From positions 992,001 to 1,056,000 of the forward strand of contig OZ246985.1 in NCBI GenBank assembly GCA_965232615.1: a stretch of DNA of 64,000 nt, written 5' to 3'. Source of the DNA: UBA2779 sp965232615 (GTDB lineage: Bacteria > Spirochaetota > Spirochaetia > DSM-2461). Below the pieces are notes generated by a model. The model was not told the DNA's origin, did no database searches, and saw only the letters and a list, made by a program, of their open reading frames with translations. A program made the translations under genes and the position numbers. Shown piece after piece: positions 9,095 through 17,159 of this stretch. Each line of letters starts with the position of its first letter. Position 1 is the stretch's first letter.

Positions 9095-9543
9095 TGCAGC
9101 AGATTGGTAATTTGGATGACCTTTACATGGAAATCATCCTGGATCACTATAAGTTTCCACGCAATCGGGCCGATCTTTCCCATCTGGATGAGGATGCGGT
9201 CCATGAGAACCCATCCTGTGGTGATACGGTGAAAATCGAGGTAATTCTGGATGATAACGGTCTGATTCGGGAGGCTAAGCATGATGGTCACGGCTGTGCC
9301 ATCAGCACCGCATCGGCCTCCCTTATGACCGAACGGCTTCCGGGAAAAAATCCTTGTGAAGCGAGGGAATTCATTCGTGTTTTTCTTGGCGTTATGCGAG
9401 GGGATGAGTCTCCGAAGCGATTGGATGAATGGGGTGATCTTGCCGTGCTTGGGGGAGTGGTTAAATTTCCTTTGCGCGTGAAATGTGCCGCATTGGCCTG
9501 GCATGCCCTGGATAAGCATTTGGAAAACATCCAGGGGGACTGA
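9094..9543 (+). CDS. sufU: SufU sulfur-transfer protein
   Basis: 149 residues, start overlapping the sufS stop (TAATG). Zinc/sulfur-acceptor residues Cys42, Asp44, Cys68 and Cys131 are all in place (PSCGD, GHGCAIS, VKCAAL). An insert of about 18 residues between Cys68 and Cys131, relative to IscU, is the hallmark of SufU. In Gram-positive-type SUF systems SufU is a zinc-dependent sulfur acceptor for SufS. Last gene of the operon. Confidence 0.94.
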   Translation: MQQIGNLDDLYMEIILDHYKFPRNRADLSHLDEDAVHENPSCGDTVKIEVILDDNGLIREAKHDGHGCAISTASASLMTERLPGKNPCEAREFIRVFLGVMRGDESPKRLDEWGDLAVLGGVVKFPLRVKCAALAWHALDKHLENIQGD

Positions 9544-9559
9544 GAGTCGTGTCAGGGCT

Positions 9560-9668
9560 GTGTCAGGAAGCTTATTGAATGCAGGGATGATGTTACATAA
9601 TTGCTTCTCCTATAATATATTAATTCTCTGATGGAAGCAACTGCTGCATCTAACAAGCTTACTGACAC
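9560..9668 (+). repeat. Family C inverted-repeat element, copy C1
   Basis: Left end GTGTCAGGAAGCTTATT (9560-9576) and right end AACAAGCTTACTGACAC (9652-9668) are inverted repeats matching at 15 of 17 positions; total 109 bases. The interior is AT-rich with no coding capacity and differs from that of other C copies. The rest of the gap up to 9856 holds nothing I can name. Confidence 0.6.
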
Positions 9669-9856
9669 TACGATATGGAGTTCTCAATACACCATTGACG
9701 GCATACAGTGAAAACATCCTTCTTCCAATAGTTTGCAGCTGGTCTGGATTGAACTCCGGGAAGTTCTCATGAGGTCGTCCTGGGTTACCGGGCTAATCAA
9801 GGATCAGGGTGCCATAACTTGTTTCAGACGGAATTGCTTTCGATTCCAACGATTCT

Positions 9857-10486
9857 TCATATCTGATGCTTTGCATGATGAATCAAGGCGTCGAAGAGAT
9901 TATTCCAGTGTTTTCGCAGCGTGTTTCTTTCTTTCTCAGAGTGGAGTTTCTCTGCATGGAAGCGCAGAGTTGTTTTTGATATCGTGTTGCGGGGACAGTT
10001 CAGCGTTATTTGCATGGTTATGGGATGAGTAATGGGCTGTCCATTCAGTTGTAGACGGATGCGTTCGCCTGGTTTTATCCGGCGAATCTCACCACTGGTA
10101 CCATCGATTGTTTCAAAAGTCGAACCAGGCTCCAGGGAAATGCCTTTCGTTTTACCGAGCCATATAGCCAGACCCGCCTCGCTGAAGAGTAGTCGCCAGA
10201 GGGTTTTCTGATTCATGGGAATAGTACGCTGAACCCCGAGTTGGAAACCAGTGTCTGCTGTCTGACCTGTTACCCGGCGGCCCCTGGCAAATTCATAGCC
10301 CACCGCCACACTCTGCTGCCACCACAGACTCTCTACCTGGCCTGCCGTTCCTGCCAGATGCACCAAAGCCCGGTGATCCATCTCATCGCCCCCAGATTTC
10401 TTGATAAAGGCTATCCATTCGTTCCAGTCACGTCCGGTAGCTTTCAGGACGGCTTCGGAGGAAATATTGTTGAGTTTGTCTATCAT
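9857..10486 (-). CDS. DUF4287 plus SRPBCC (AHSA1-like) domain protein
   Basis: 209 residues. The N-terminal 65 residues (ISSEAVLKATGRDWNEWIAF, then MDHRALVHLAG) match the DUF4287 pattern. The remainder (VQRTIPMNQKTLWRLLFSEA, LEPGSTFETIDGTSGEIRRI) resembles the SRPBCC/AHSA1 fold, which binds hydrophobic ligands. Function is unknown; such proteins are often annotated as Hsp90-activator homologues without evidence. Single gene, convergent with sufU. Confidence 0.7.
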   Translation of the reverse strand: MIDKLNNISSEAVLKATGRDWNEWIAFIKKSGGDEMDHRALVHLAGTAGQVESLWWQQSVAVGYEFARGRRVTGQTADTGFQLGVQRTIPMNQKTLWRLLFSEAGLAIWLGKTKGISLEPGSTFETIDGTSGEIRRIKPGERIRLQLNGQPITHPITMQITLNCPRNTISKTTLRFHAEKLHSEKERNTLRKHWNNLFDALIHHAKHQI

Positions 10487-10605
10487 AGATTCTTCAGTAT
10501 AAACAATGTGTCACATTTAATCGTCCCCTTCTTTCTTTGATGAGATGAATTTTCATCCTTTGGCCGTGTTATGATCAGGAGAAGGAACCTGGTAAACCTG
10601 AATAG

Positions 10606-10649
10606 TTCGTTCTAACTATTACCCCACTGTAAGGATGTGTTAGAATGAA
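10606..10649 (+). promoter_or_regulatory. Inverted repeat upstream of hpt
   Basis: TTCGTTCTAAC (10606-10616) and GTTAGAATGAA (10639-10649) are complementary at 10 of 11 positions. They end 18 bases before the hpt start. The left arm also sits in a smaller palindrome, ATAGTT-AACTAT. It could be an operator or a leader hairpin; nothing in the sequence decides which. Confidence 0.35.
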
Positions 10650-10667
10650 TAATAAGAGGTATGGATT

Positions 10668-11195
10668 ATGGAATATCGCATTGAAGAGTTGCTGTCAGCT
10701 GAAAAAGTTAAAAAAAGGGTCGCTGAACTGGCCATGGAAATTGAAAAGGCATATCGCGGCCAGGAAGATATTGTTCTTGTAGGCCTGCTGCGTGGTTCAG
10801 TTGTTTTTCTGGCTGATCTTGCCCGGTTAATAAATTTAGAAGTTAAAATGGACTTCATGGTTGTCAGCAGCTATGGGATGGGAACTGTTACTTCTCATGA
10901 TGTCCGTATTGAAAAAGACCTGGCGGAAGATGTCCGGGGACTGAATGTCATTTTAGTTGAAGATATCATTGACACTGGATCTACTCTGGCCAAAGTTCGA
11001 GAAATCCTCCTTTTGAGAGAACCAGCTTCTCTGCGTATCTGCACACTGCTCGACAAACCTGACCGCCGGGAAACCAGGGTCGATGTGGATTATGTCGGGT
11101 TTAAGATTCCTGATGTTTTCGTGATAGGGTATGGTATTGACTATGCCCAGAAACACAGGAATTTGCCCTATGTCGGCAAGGTTATACCTCTGTGA
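10668..11195 (+). CDS. hpt: Hypoxanthine phosphoribosyltransferase
   Basis: 175 residues, normal length. The PRPP-binding signature is VILVEDIIDTGSTL at about residues 95-108. The N-terminal GLLRGSVVFLADLAR and the C-terminal VGFKIPDVFVIGYGIDYAQ are typical of HPRT. It salvages hypoxanthine (and often guanine) to IMP/GMP using PRPP in the cytoplasm. ATG 10668 follows AAGAGGT. Stands alone, but the window also holds prs (PRPP synthase) and adenine deaminase, so purine salvage is well represented. Confidence 0.94.
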   Translation: MEYRIEELLSAEKVKKRVAELAMEIEKAYRGQEDIVLVGLLRGSVVFLADLARLINLEVKMDFMVVSSYGMGTVTSHDVRIEKDLAEDVRGLNVILVEDIIDTGSTLAKVREILLLREPASLRICTLLDKPDRRETRVDVDYVGFKIPDVFVIGYGIDYAQKHRNLPYVGKVIPL

Positions 11196-11254
11196 TGTCG
11201 TATAAATTCTATCAAGATTTCATTTTCTTTTTATTGAGATAACAACTGACCCCA

Positions 11255-11602
11255 GGGTACCTCTAAAAAACAGCTTTATGAAATTGACGAAATGGCGGTG
11301 CGTTCCTCGGAGCTTTGCTCCTGCGGTACGCACCTGATAGTGGCGGTGCGTTCCTCGGGCTACGCCCTGCGGTACACACCTGATAGTGGCGGTGTGTTCC
11401 TCGGGCTATGCCCTGTGGTACACACCTGATAGTGGCGGTGCGTTCCTCGGAGCTTTGCTCCTGCGGTACGCACCTGATAGTGGCGGTGCGTTCCTCGGAG
11501 CTTTGCTCCTGCGGTACGCACCTGCTTACGTGAGAATTTTGACAACGCAGTAGCGGCAGAAAAGATCGAGTCAAGAACTAAATGGGGTTTTTAGAGGTGC
11601 CC
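11255..11602 (+). repeat. Family A element, copy A1, with five hairpin units
   Basis: 348 bases. Terminal inverted repeats are GGGTACCTCTAAAAAACAG at 11255 and TTTTTAGAGGTGCCC ending at 11602. Between them lie five tandem 46-48 base units, each a hairpin: outer stem GGTGCGT/ACGCACC, inner stem GGAGC/GCTCC or GGGC/GCCC. A conserved arm (TTTTGACAACGCAGTAGCGG) follows. Open frames across it are by-products of the repeat. It truncates a dehydrogenase gene on the minus strand. Confidence 0.85.
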
Positions 11603-11697
11603 ATCAGGACTTCATTATCACCGGGAACAGGTTTCTCCAATTCTCTGATCTGAAGAACATCTGGAGTTCCGTATTTTGTGTATACAACTGCTTTCAT
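11578..11697 (-). pseudogene. Zinc-type alcohol dehydrogenase/quinone oxidoreductase, N-terminal remnant
   Basis: An ATG at 11697, three bases after the arsM stop, opens a frame MKAVVYTKYGTPDVLQIREL, then EKPVPGDNEVLM. This is the characteristic N-terminus of medium-chain zinc/quinone oxidoreductases. After about 32 residues it runs straight into the right end of repeat A1 (11602) and stops at 11578-11580. The remaining ~300 residues are absent. The gene was probably co-transcribed with arsM and was truncated by insertion of the repeat or a linked deletion. Confidence 0.8.
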
Positions 11698-11700
11698 CTA

Positions 11701-12495
11701 TCATTTCACTGCCTTGATGGTTGCTGAAACCACATAGTCCTCAATTCTGCCATCAGGTACCCAATTGCGAATAAACTCCCTGCTTTCATCTTTTGGATTT
11801 ATAGTTATGTTTTTAAATCCTGCGTCTTTGAGCATGGTTTCAAGCTCTATGATTGAAGATGCACCGGACATGCAGCCCGTATACAATGTCATATCATTCT
11901 TCAAGTTCGGTGGTAGCTCAGCAGTCGATACTATATCAGAAACAGCCAGTCTTCCGCCCGGCTTCAATACCCGGTATGCTTCTCGAAACACTTTGTACTT
12001 TTCAGGAGAAAGGTTGATAACGCAATTGGAGATAATGACATCAACAACACCATCGGCCACAGGCAGGTTTTCTATCTCTCCCAGGCGAAATTCAACATTG
12101 TTGTAACCCGTTTTCTCTGCATTTGATCGTGCCTTGCTGACCATCTCAGGTGTCATATCAATGCCAATAACCGTTCCGGTTACTCCAACCTCCCTTACAG
12201 CAAGAAAGCAATCGAATCCTCCGCCGCTCCCTAAATCCAAAACTGTTTCGCCGGGTTTTAATGAGGCGATGGCTTTGGGATTGCCGCAACCCAGGCCCAT
12301 ATTCGCACCATCAGGTACTTGATCGACTTCATCACTCGAATAACCAAGGAGCATTGATTTAGCCCTGGCATCGGAACCAGGTTCGCTACAGCATGATGAT
12401 GTGGAACAACCGCAGGCAGATTGGTCGGATATCGCTGTTTTTCCATACTGATCACGAACAGCTTCGCGAATTCTGTCGTTAGTTAATTTTTCCAT
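11701..12495 (-). CDS. arsM: Arsenite S-adenosylmethionine methyltransferase
   Basis: 264 residues. The SAM-binding motif I is VLDLGSGGGFDCFLA, followed by GIDMTPEMV. The N-terminal cysteine cluster (SACGCSTSSCC), MGLGCGNP, and cysteines in ISNCVINLSPEK and LYTGCMSGA match the arsenite-binding cysteines of ArsM. The enzyme methylates As(III) to less toxic or volatile forms. No other ars gene is in the window. ATG 12495 is preceded by AGGAGAAC on the minus strand. Confidence 0.92.
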   Translation of the reverse strand: MEKLTNDRIREAVRDQYGKTAISDQSACGCSTSSCCSEPGSDARAKSMLLGYSSDEVDQVPDGANMGLGCGNPKAIASLKPGETVLDLGSGGGFDCFLAVREVGVTGTVIGIDMTPEMVSKARSNAEKTGYNNVEFRLGEIENLPVADGVVDVIISNCVINLSPEKYKVFREAYRVLKPGGRLAVSDIVSTAELPPNLKNDMTLYTGCMSGASSIIELETMLKDAGFKNITINPKDESREFIRNWVPDGRIEDYVVSATIKAVK

Positions 12496-12613
12496 GTTGT
12501 TCTCCTGTATCTCAATTGGAGTAATTTACACATTTAGATGGGCTATGTCATCAAAGAAATGAGGCTCTTTAGAGGTTGCCTTAATTTTTGTTGTAAGAAA
12601 GTAATTATCTTGT

Positions 12614-12697
12614 TGCCTGGAAGAGGACTCGAACCTCCACGAGCTTGCGCTCACTAGTCCCTGAAACTAGCGTGTCTACCAATTTCACCATCCAGGC
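12614..12697 (-). tRNA. tRNA-Leu (CAG)
   Basis: On the minus strand the acceptor stem GCCTGGA pairs with TCCAGGC. The anticodon arm is CTAGT-TTCAGGG-ACTAG with anticodon CAG. A long class II variable arm (GAGCGCAAGCTC) and the T arm GGAGGTTCGAGTCCTC are present. The 3' CCA is not encoded. Confidence 0.95.
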
Positions 12698-12982
12698 AGG
12701 ATGTGTATAGACGAGAGTACCTGCTCAGGTGGATGTATGTCAATTGTCGCACAGGGTTTTCATACAATCTTCTTTGCATTGGATTTCTGAGTCCTTCTTG
12801 CTAATTTCTTACTTTTCAGGATTTCTCCATCCATTTCTCCTCCCAATTTTAAATTGTGATATCATCTTTCAGAACCCGGAACATTCCCTCGTGATCATCA
12901 TTCTGATGAGACAGGGTTTTGCATCGCTTTCTCAGCTGACCTTTCTGTGCTCGAATTACAAACTCTTCCTGCATGTTCATAG
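12698..12982. other. Unassigned region beside tRNA-Leu
   Basis: A minus-strand frame ending at 12849 (tail RVLKDDITI) has about 43 residues (from MNMQEEFVIRAQ) outside the adjoining B2 element. It may be the end of a gene cut by B2, but I recognise no family. Nothing else is visible here. Confidence 0.3.
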
Positions 12983-13139
12983 GAATCTGTCGGTTTAAGA
13001 CTTCGAGGCGATTTTGATGATTTTTTTCCGATACAAGGCGGCAAAAACGGAGCGTAGCTGGGCTACGTGAGTATTTTAGCAACGCGATAGCGGGAAAAAA
13101 GGGCAAAATCGAGTCGTGAGATATAAGTCCGACAGACTC
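12983..13139 (-). repeat. Family B element, copy B2, with target duplication
   Basis: 157 bases, ends GAATCTGTCGG and CCGACAGACTC, in opposite orientation to B1. Flanked on both sides by ATAG (12979-12982 and 13140-13143), a perfect 4-bp direct repeat. It contains the core shared with family A (ACGTGAGTATTTTAGCAACG) and the GGCAAAAACGGAGCGTAGCT module. The gap from 13144 to 13290 holds nothing I can name. Confidence 0.85.
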
Positions 13140-13290
13140 ATAGTAATTTCGCCTGCTATGTTACCCTAATTGCTTCCACAGTATTACCTGTACCGCTAAC
13201 AATCAGGATGAAGGTCCAGAGGCATATTCCCAGGTTCCTGAAAGTTTAGTAGTTGAGCTGTTGAAAAGGATATTGATAGAATAAACAATA

Positions 13291-13450
13291 GGGTACCTCT
13301 AAAAAACAGCTTCAGGAAATTGACGAAATGGCGGTGCGTTCCTCGGAGCTTTGCTCCTGCGGTACGCACCTGTTTACGTGAGCATTTTGACAACGCAGTA
13401 GCGGCAGAAAAGATCGAGTCAAGAACTCAATGGGTTTTTTTGAGGTGCCC
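13291..13450 (+). repeat. Family A element, copy A2, one hairpin, AATA target duplication
   Basis: 160 bases from GGGTACCTCTAAAAAACAGC to TTTTTTTGAGGTGCCC, with a single hairpin unit. Flanked by AATA on both sides (13287-13290 and 13451-13454). This is the cleanest minimal complete copy in the window. Confidence 0.88.
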
Positions 13451-13528
13451 AATATATATTGGGCAGGATAACTGGTATCCTCAGGTCCTGACAACTTACA
13501 TGTTATTGAGTTGAATCAAGGAGGAGAA

Positions 13529-14341
13529 ATGAACAATCATTTCACAATTATTATAGTATCAGTATTCATTTTATTGACATCATGTCAATCTTCTCCTGTC
13601 AGTGTTGAGGATCTGGGCAGTTATAATCCAGACAGAGTATCTGAAATGGAACTCTCTGTCTTAAGCATTGACACCAATCTGGATTTAACAAAAATTGATA
13701 GCTATAAAGGGAACTGGGGGTTTTATAAGGATGAAGGATTAATTAAGGAATTAAAAATTGCTCCTGGAATATACAGCTTTGAAGTTTTGACCAGTCTTGA
13801 ATCATCAATATTGGAGATCAATATCAGCATTGTGGTCAGAATTGAAAGTGAAAAACGCTATCGAATGGTGAGACGGCAGCAATCTATGATGATAAGTGTG
13901 GATGTTGTTGATGTTTATACGAATAAGAGCATTGTTCTTGATCTGAAATCAATGCGGCAGGACCGTGCTGATGCCCATGCCGTGTATTACAATTTTGCGG
14001 TATATCCTACTGAAGACAGGTTGGGCTATACCATTGAACTTGAAAACAAAGATTCGGTCATTGCATTCAAACCCGATATGGTATTTACCATGATCAACAA
14101 GAATTCAAGAGAAAGCATTTCAGGTAGATTTTTATTCGAATCTGGAAAAGTCTATCTCTATGAAACCGATCTGGATTCTTTCAGCAATGAGGATTTCAAG
14201 AACAGCAATCACGCAGGAATCGCTCAAATAATCTATGAACCAGTATTATGCAATGGAGAATCAGTACGATTGAAGTATGAGAAACCAATGGAACGAAGGG
14301 GCAGCGAGGAAGAATTTTTTATTGTAGAGATTGTAAGTTGA
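13529..14341 (+). CDS. Lipoprotein of unknown function
   Basis: 270 residues from ATG 13529, which follows AGGAGGAG; the in-frame TTG at 13511 precedes the Shine-Dalgarno sequence and is unlikely. The N-terminus is hydrophobic and ends in a lipobox LLTSC (Cys19), so the protein is probably lipid-anchored in the periplasm or outer membrane. The mature part is rich in beta-strand-like alternation and includes a second ~130-residue segment (YTIELENKDSVIAFKPDMVF). I recognise no family. It abuts glnS tail to tail. Confidence 0.75.
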   Translation: MNNHFTIIIVSVFILLTSCQSSPVSVEDLGSYNPDRVSEMELSVLSIDTNLDLTKIDSYKGNWGFYKDEGLIKELKIAPGIYSFEVLTSLESSILEINISIVVRIESEKRYRMVRRQQSMMISVDVVDVYTNKSIVLDLKSMRQDRADAHAVYYNFAVYPTEDRLGYTIELENKDSVIAFKPDMVFTMINKNSRESISGRFLFESGKVYLYETDLDSFSNEDFKNSNHAGIAQIIYEPVLCNGESVRLKYEKPMERRGSEEEFFIVEIVS

Positions 14342-16012
14342 TTATCCATTTTTCTTTGAAATCTTTGCCCAACTGTCCCTGAGACCTATGATCCGGTTAA
14401 ACACAGGTCTTGTATCAGCAATATAATCAACTCTGTCGGCAATGAAATAGCCATTACGGAGAAATTGGAAGCGTTGTTCCTTACGGGCTTTTGCCAGTGC
14501 AGGTTCGATTTTTGCTGTTGGTATGATAATCTCTGATTCAGGATTGAGATAATCGAAGAAGTCCTTTCCTTCGTCAGTTTTACTGGCATCTTCCAGTGTT
14601 ATCAGATGATTGTAGAGACGGATTTCGGCATTAGCAGCATCATGGCGTGAGAGCCAGTGTAGAGTGCCTCTGACTTTTCTTCCATCCGGTGTATTTCCTC
14701 CCCGGCTCTCTGGATCGAAGGTACAGCGAATCTCCATGGGTTCATTATTCTCATCGCGGATAACGTCGGTAACAGTTATGCAGTATGCATACTTGAGCCT
14801 TACTTCCCTGCCGGGAGCCATCCGAAACCATTGACAGGGTGGGTCATCCATGTAATCATCCCGTTCCACCCAGAGCTCGCCGGAAAACTGTATTTCCCTG
14901 GTACCGGCATCCGGGTTGCCTGGATTGTTTTCTACAGTAAAGGATTCAATTTTTCCTTCAGGCCAATTTGAGATGGTAAGCTTGATCGGGTTTAGAACAG
15001 CCATTCGTCTTTCTGTGGAAGAATTCAATTCTTCCCGGACATGAAAGTGCAGGAATTCAATATCAACAAGACTGTTTACCCTGCTCACTCCTACTTCTTC
15101 AATGAATCGTCTGATACTAACTGCTGGAAATCCCCGGCGTCGCATCCCACTTAGCGTAGGCATCCTGGGGTCATCCCAACCATGGACTTGATTCGTATCA
15201 ACAAGGTTCCTCAGATGGCGTTTACTGAGAATGGTGTGGGTGAGATTCAGACGGGAAAATTCATACTGCCTTGGACGACAGGGTATGGTGGTATTGTCAA
15301 GGAACCAGTCATAGATGGGACGATGATTGACAAATTCCAGTGAACACAATGAATGAGTCACTTCCTCAATAACATCTTCGTAGCCATGAGCAAAATCATA
15401 CATAGGGTAGATGCACCAGGAATCTCCGGTTCTGTGATGGCGTTGTTTTCGAATCCGGTAGATGGTGGGGTCTCGCATCAGAATGTTCACATGATCCATG
15501 GATATTTTGGCTCTGAGAACGCATACACCTTCATCAATCTCTCCGGCTTTCATTTTTTCCAGAAGCTTCAGGTTTTCTTCAACACTTCGATTGCGGTAGG
15601 GGGAATCTACTCCTGCCTGAATAGGGGTTCCCCTGTTTTCAATGATTTCTTCCGGGCTTTGGTGGTCCACATAAGCTTTTCCAGCCTTGATGAGTTCAAG
15701 AACCCATTCGTGGAACTGATCAAAGTAATCAGAGGCATGACGAGGTTCGCCTTCCCACTGGCATCCCATCCATTTCAGATCTTCCTCAATGCTTTTGACA
15801 AATATTACATCCTCTTTTTCGGGATTTGTATCATCATACCTCAAACGGCAGATGCCACCGAATTCCTCCGCGATGGAGAAATTGAGAAGGAATGCCCTGG
15901 CATGACCGATGTGAAGATAACCATTCGGTTCTGGCGGGAAACGTGTTACCACTTTCTGCACTCGGTTGGATGCCAGGTCATCCTTAATGATCTGTCGTAT
16001 GAAATCGCTCAT
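14342..16012 (-). CDS. glnS: Glutaminyl-tRNA synthetase
   Basis: 556 residues, normal length. Class I motifs are EPNGYLHIGHARAF near residue 30 and ILSKRHL (KMSKS equivalent) near residue 265. The C-terminal anticodon-binding beta-barrels are present (NGYFIADRVDYIADTRPVFNR). It charges tRNA-Gln directly, which implies this organism need not rely only on the transamidation route. Its stop abuts the lipoprotein stop. Confidence 0.96.
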   Translation of the reverse strand: MSDFIRQIIKDDLASNRVQKVVTRFPPEPNGYLHIGHARAFLLNFSIAEEFGGICRLRYDDTNPEKEDVIFVKSIEEDLKWMGCQWEGEPRHASDYFDQFHEWVLELIKAGKAYVDHQSPEEIIENRGTPIQAGVDSPYRNRSVEENLKLLEKMKAGEIDEGVCVLRAKISMDHVNILMRDPTIYRIRKQRHHRTGDSWCIYPMYDFAHGYEDVIEEVTHSLCSLEFVNHRPIYDWFLDNTTIPCRPRQYEFSRLNLTHTILSKRHLRNLVDTNQVHGWDDPRMPTLSGMRRRGFPAVSIRRFIEEVGVSRVNSLVDIEFLHFHVREELNSSTERRMAVLNPIKLTISNWPEGKIESFTVENNPGNPDAGTREIQFSGELWVERDDYMDDPPCQWFRMAPGREVRLKYAYCITVTDVIRDENNEPMEIRCTFDPESRGGNTPDGRKVRGTLHWLSRHDAANAEIRLYNHLITLEDASKTDEGKDFFDYLNPESEIIIPTAKIEPALAKARKEQRFQFLRNGYFIADRVDYIADTRPVFNRIIGLRDSWAKISKKNG

Positions 16013-16093
16013 GAACCTACCTTTCAGGAATATGCCTGTCCTGTAGAATTGAAGTCGAAGACGAATCTCAGGACTGGCTAAGTAGTATGGATT

Positions 16094-17158
16094 CTACGCT
16101 GACTGAGTTGTTTTTTCAATAACCCTCATGCCATTGATTTTCACATCAAAGGAGAGAACATCTCCAATGCGGGGGGGCTCTGTATCAGGCCAGTGCGCTG
16201 TTAGCAAATCATTTTCCAGTGAATTTGCGGGCTTCAATTCAAGTCTCCAGCCTGTACTTGTAAACTCCAGATGAACAAGTTGTCCTTTGAGGATGCCGTT
16301 TTTTCTGCTGATCAGTGAGTCGGGCCGGATCATCAGTATTGCTGGGAGTGATACTTTATTCTGAGTTTCTGGCAGGGGTATTTCTCCAGCGGATGTCAGG
16401 GCGGTCAACTCTCCTCTGGGGTTTTTTATGATTTCTTGAATGATCAACCAGGACTTTTTCCCAAGAAATGAAGCTGTGAATGGATCGATGGGATTGAACC
16501 ATACTTCGGATGGTAAACCACTGCGGGTGATGTGCCCTTCATTCATAACAGCCAGGTAGTCTGCCATGGTGAGAGCTTCTTCCTGGTCGTGAGTAACGAG
16601 AAGAGCTGTTACACCGGTGGAGCTGATTATTCGGCGGACTTCACGGCACATTTTCAGTCTGAGTGATGCATCCAGGGAGCTAAAAGGTTCGTCAAGGAGA
16701 AGGATATCCGGGTCGGTGGCCAGGGCTCTGGCCAGGGCCACTCTCTGACTTTCTCCTCCAGAGAGGTCATCCGGCCGCCGTCCCACCAGGTTCTCCATCT
16801 CTACAAGTGTGAGCTTTTCGTGGGCAATGCGGAGGGATTCCTTGCGGTTGAAACCTCTCATCCTGGGGCCGAAAGCTACATTTCCCACTACGGAAAGGTG
16901 GGGGAATAATGCATGATCCTGGAATACAAAACCGATACGGCGTTTCTCCGGGAGTAGGGGTGTTATATCCAGTTTGCCCTGCAGAATTCGGCCTGAATCA
17001 GGACTGAGAAAACCTGCGCACACATCCAGGAGGGTTGTTTTTCCGCCACCGCTGGGACCAAGGATGACCGAGAGTTTACTTCCGGGCAGGCTGAGGTTTA
17101 CATCAAGGTGAAAATCTCTCCGAGTGTATTTTATTTGTTCAAAAATGATGGGTTGCAG
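16094..17158 (-). CDS. thiQ: Thiamine ABC transporter ATP-binding protein (ThiQ-like)
   Basis: ABC ATPase with Walker A GPSGGGKTT, signature LSGGESQRVALARA and Walker B ILLLDEPFSSLD. A TOBE-like C-terminal extension of about 120 residues makes it longer than E. coli ThiQ. The substrate is inferred from the operon (thiB homologue, TPP riboswitch). The frame is open to 17278, deep inside the permease gene. A CTG at 17158, right after the permease stop and seven bases from AGGAG, fits best as start; TTG 17182 is the alternative. No ATG is in a sensible place. Confidence 0.85.
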   Translation of the reverse strand: MQPIIFEQIKYTRRDFHLDVNLSLPGSKLSVILGPSGGGKTTLLDVCAGFLSPDSGRILQGKLDITPLLPEKRRIGFVFQDHALFPHLSVVGNVAFGPRMRGFNRKESLRIAHEKLTLVEMENLVGRRPDDLSGGESQRVALARALATDPDILLLDEPFSSLDASLRLKMCREVRRIISSTGVTALLVTHDQEEALTMADYLAVMNEGHITRSGLPSEVWFNPIDPFTASFLGKKSWLIIQEIIKNPRGELTALTSAGEIPLPETQNKVSLPAILMIRPDSLISRKNGILKGQLVHLEFTSTGWRLELKPANSLENDLLTAHWPDTEPPRIGDVLSFDVKINGMRVIEKTTQSA

Positions 17159-17159
17159 G

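Noticed and set aside
11290..11525. CRISPR array in A1
   Set aside because: Units are contiguous 46-48 bp tandem hairpins with no unique spacers, and no cas genes are present.
11263..11574. Open frames across the hairpin array (RCVPQEQSSEERTA repeats)
   Set aside because: They are translations of family A repeat units; the same peptide appears at 13.3, 26.9, 32.8, 38.9 and 46 kb, has no Shine-Dalgarno sequence and no homology to proteins I know.
13144..13290. Possible short gene between B2 and A2
   Set aside because: Only short frames without Shine-Dalgarno sequence or recognisable motif.
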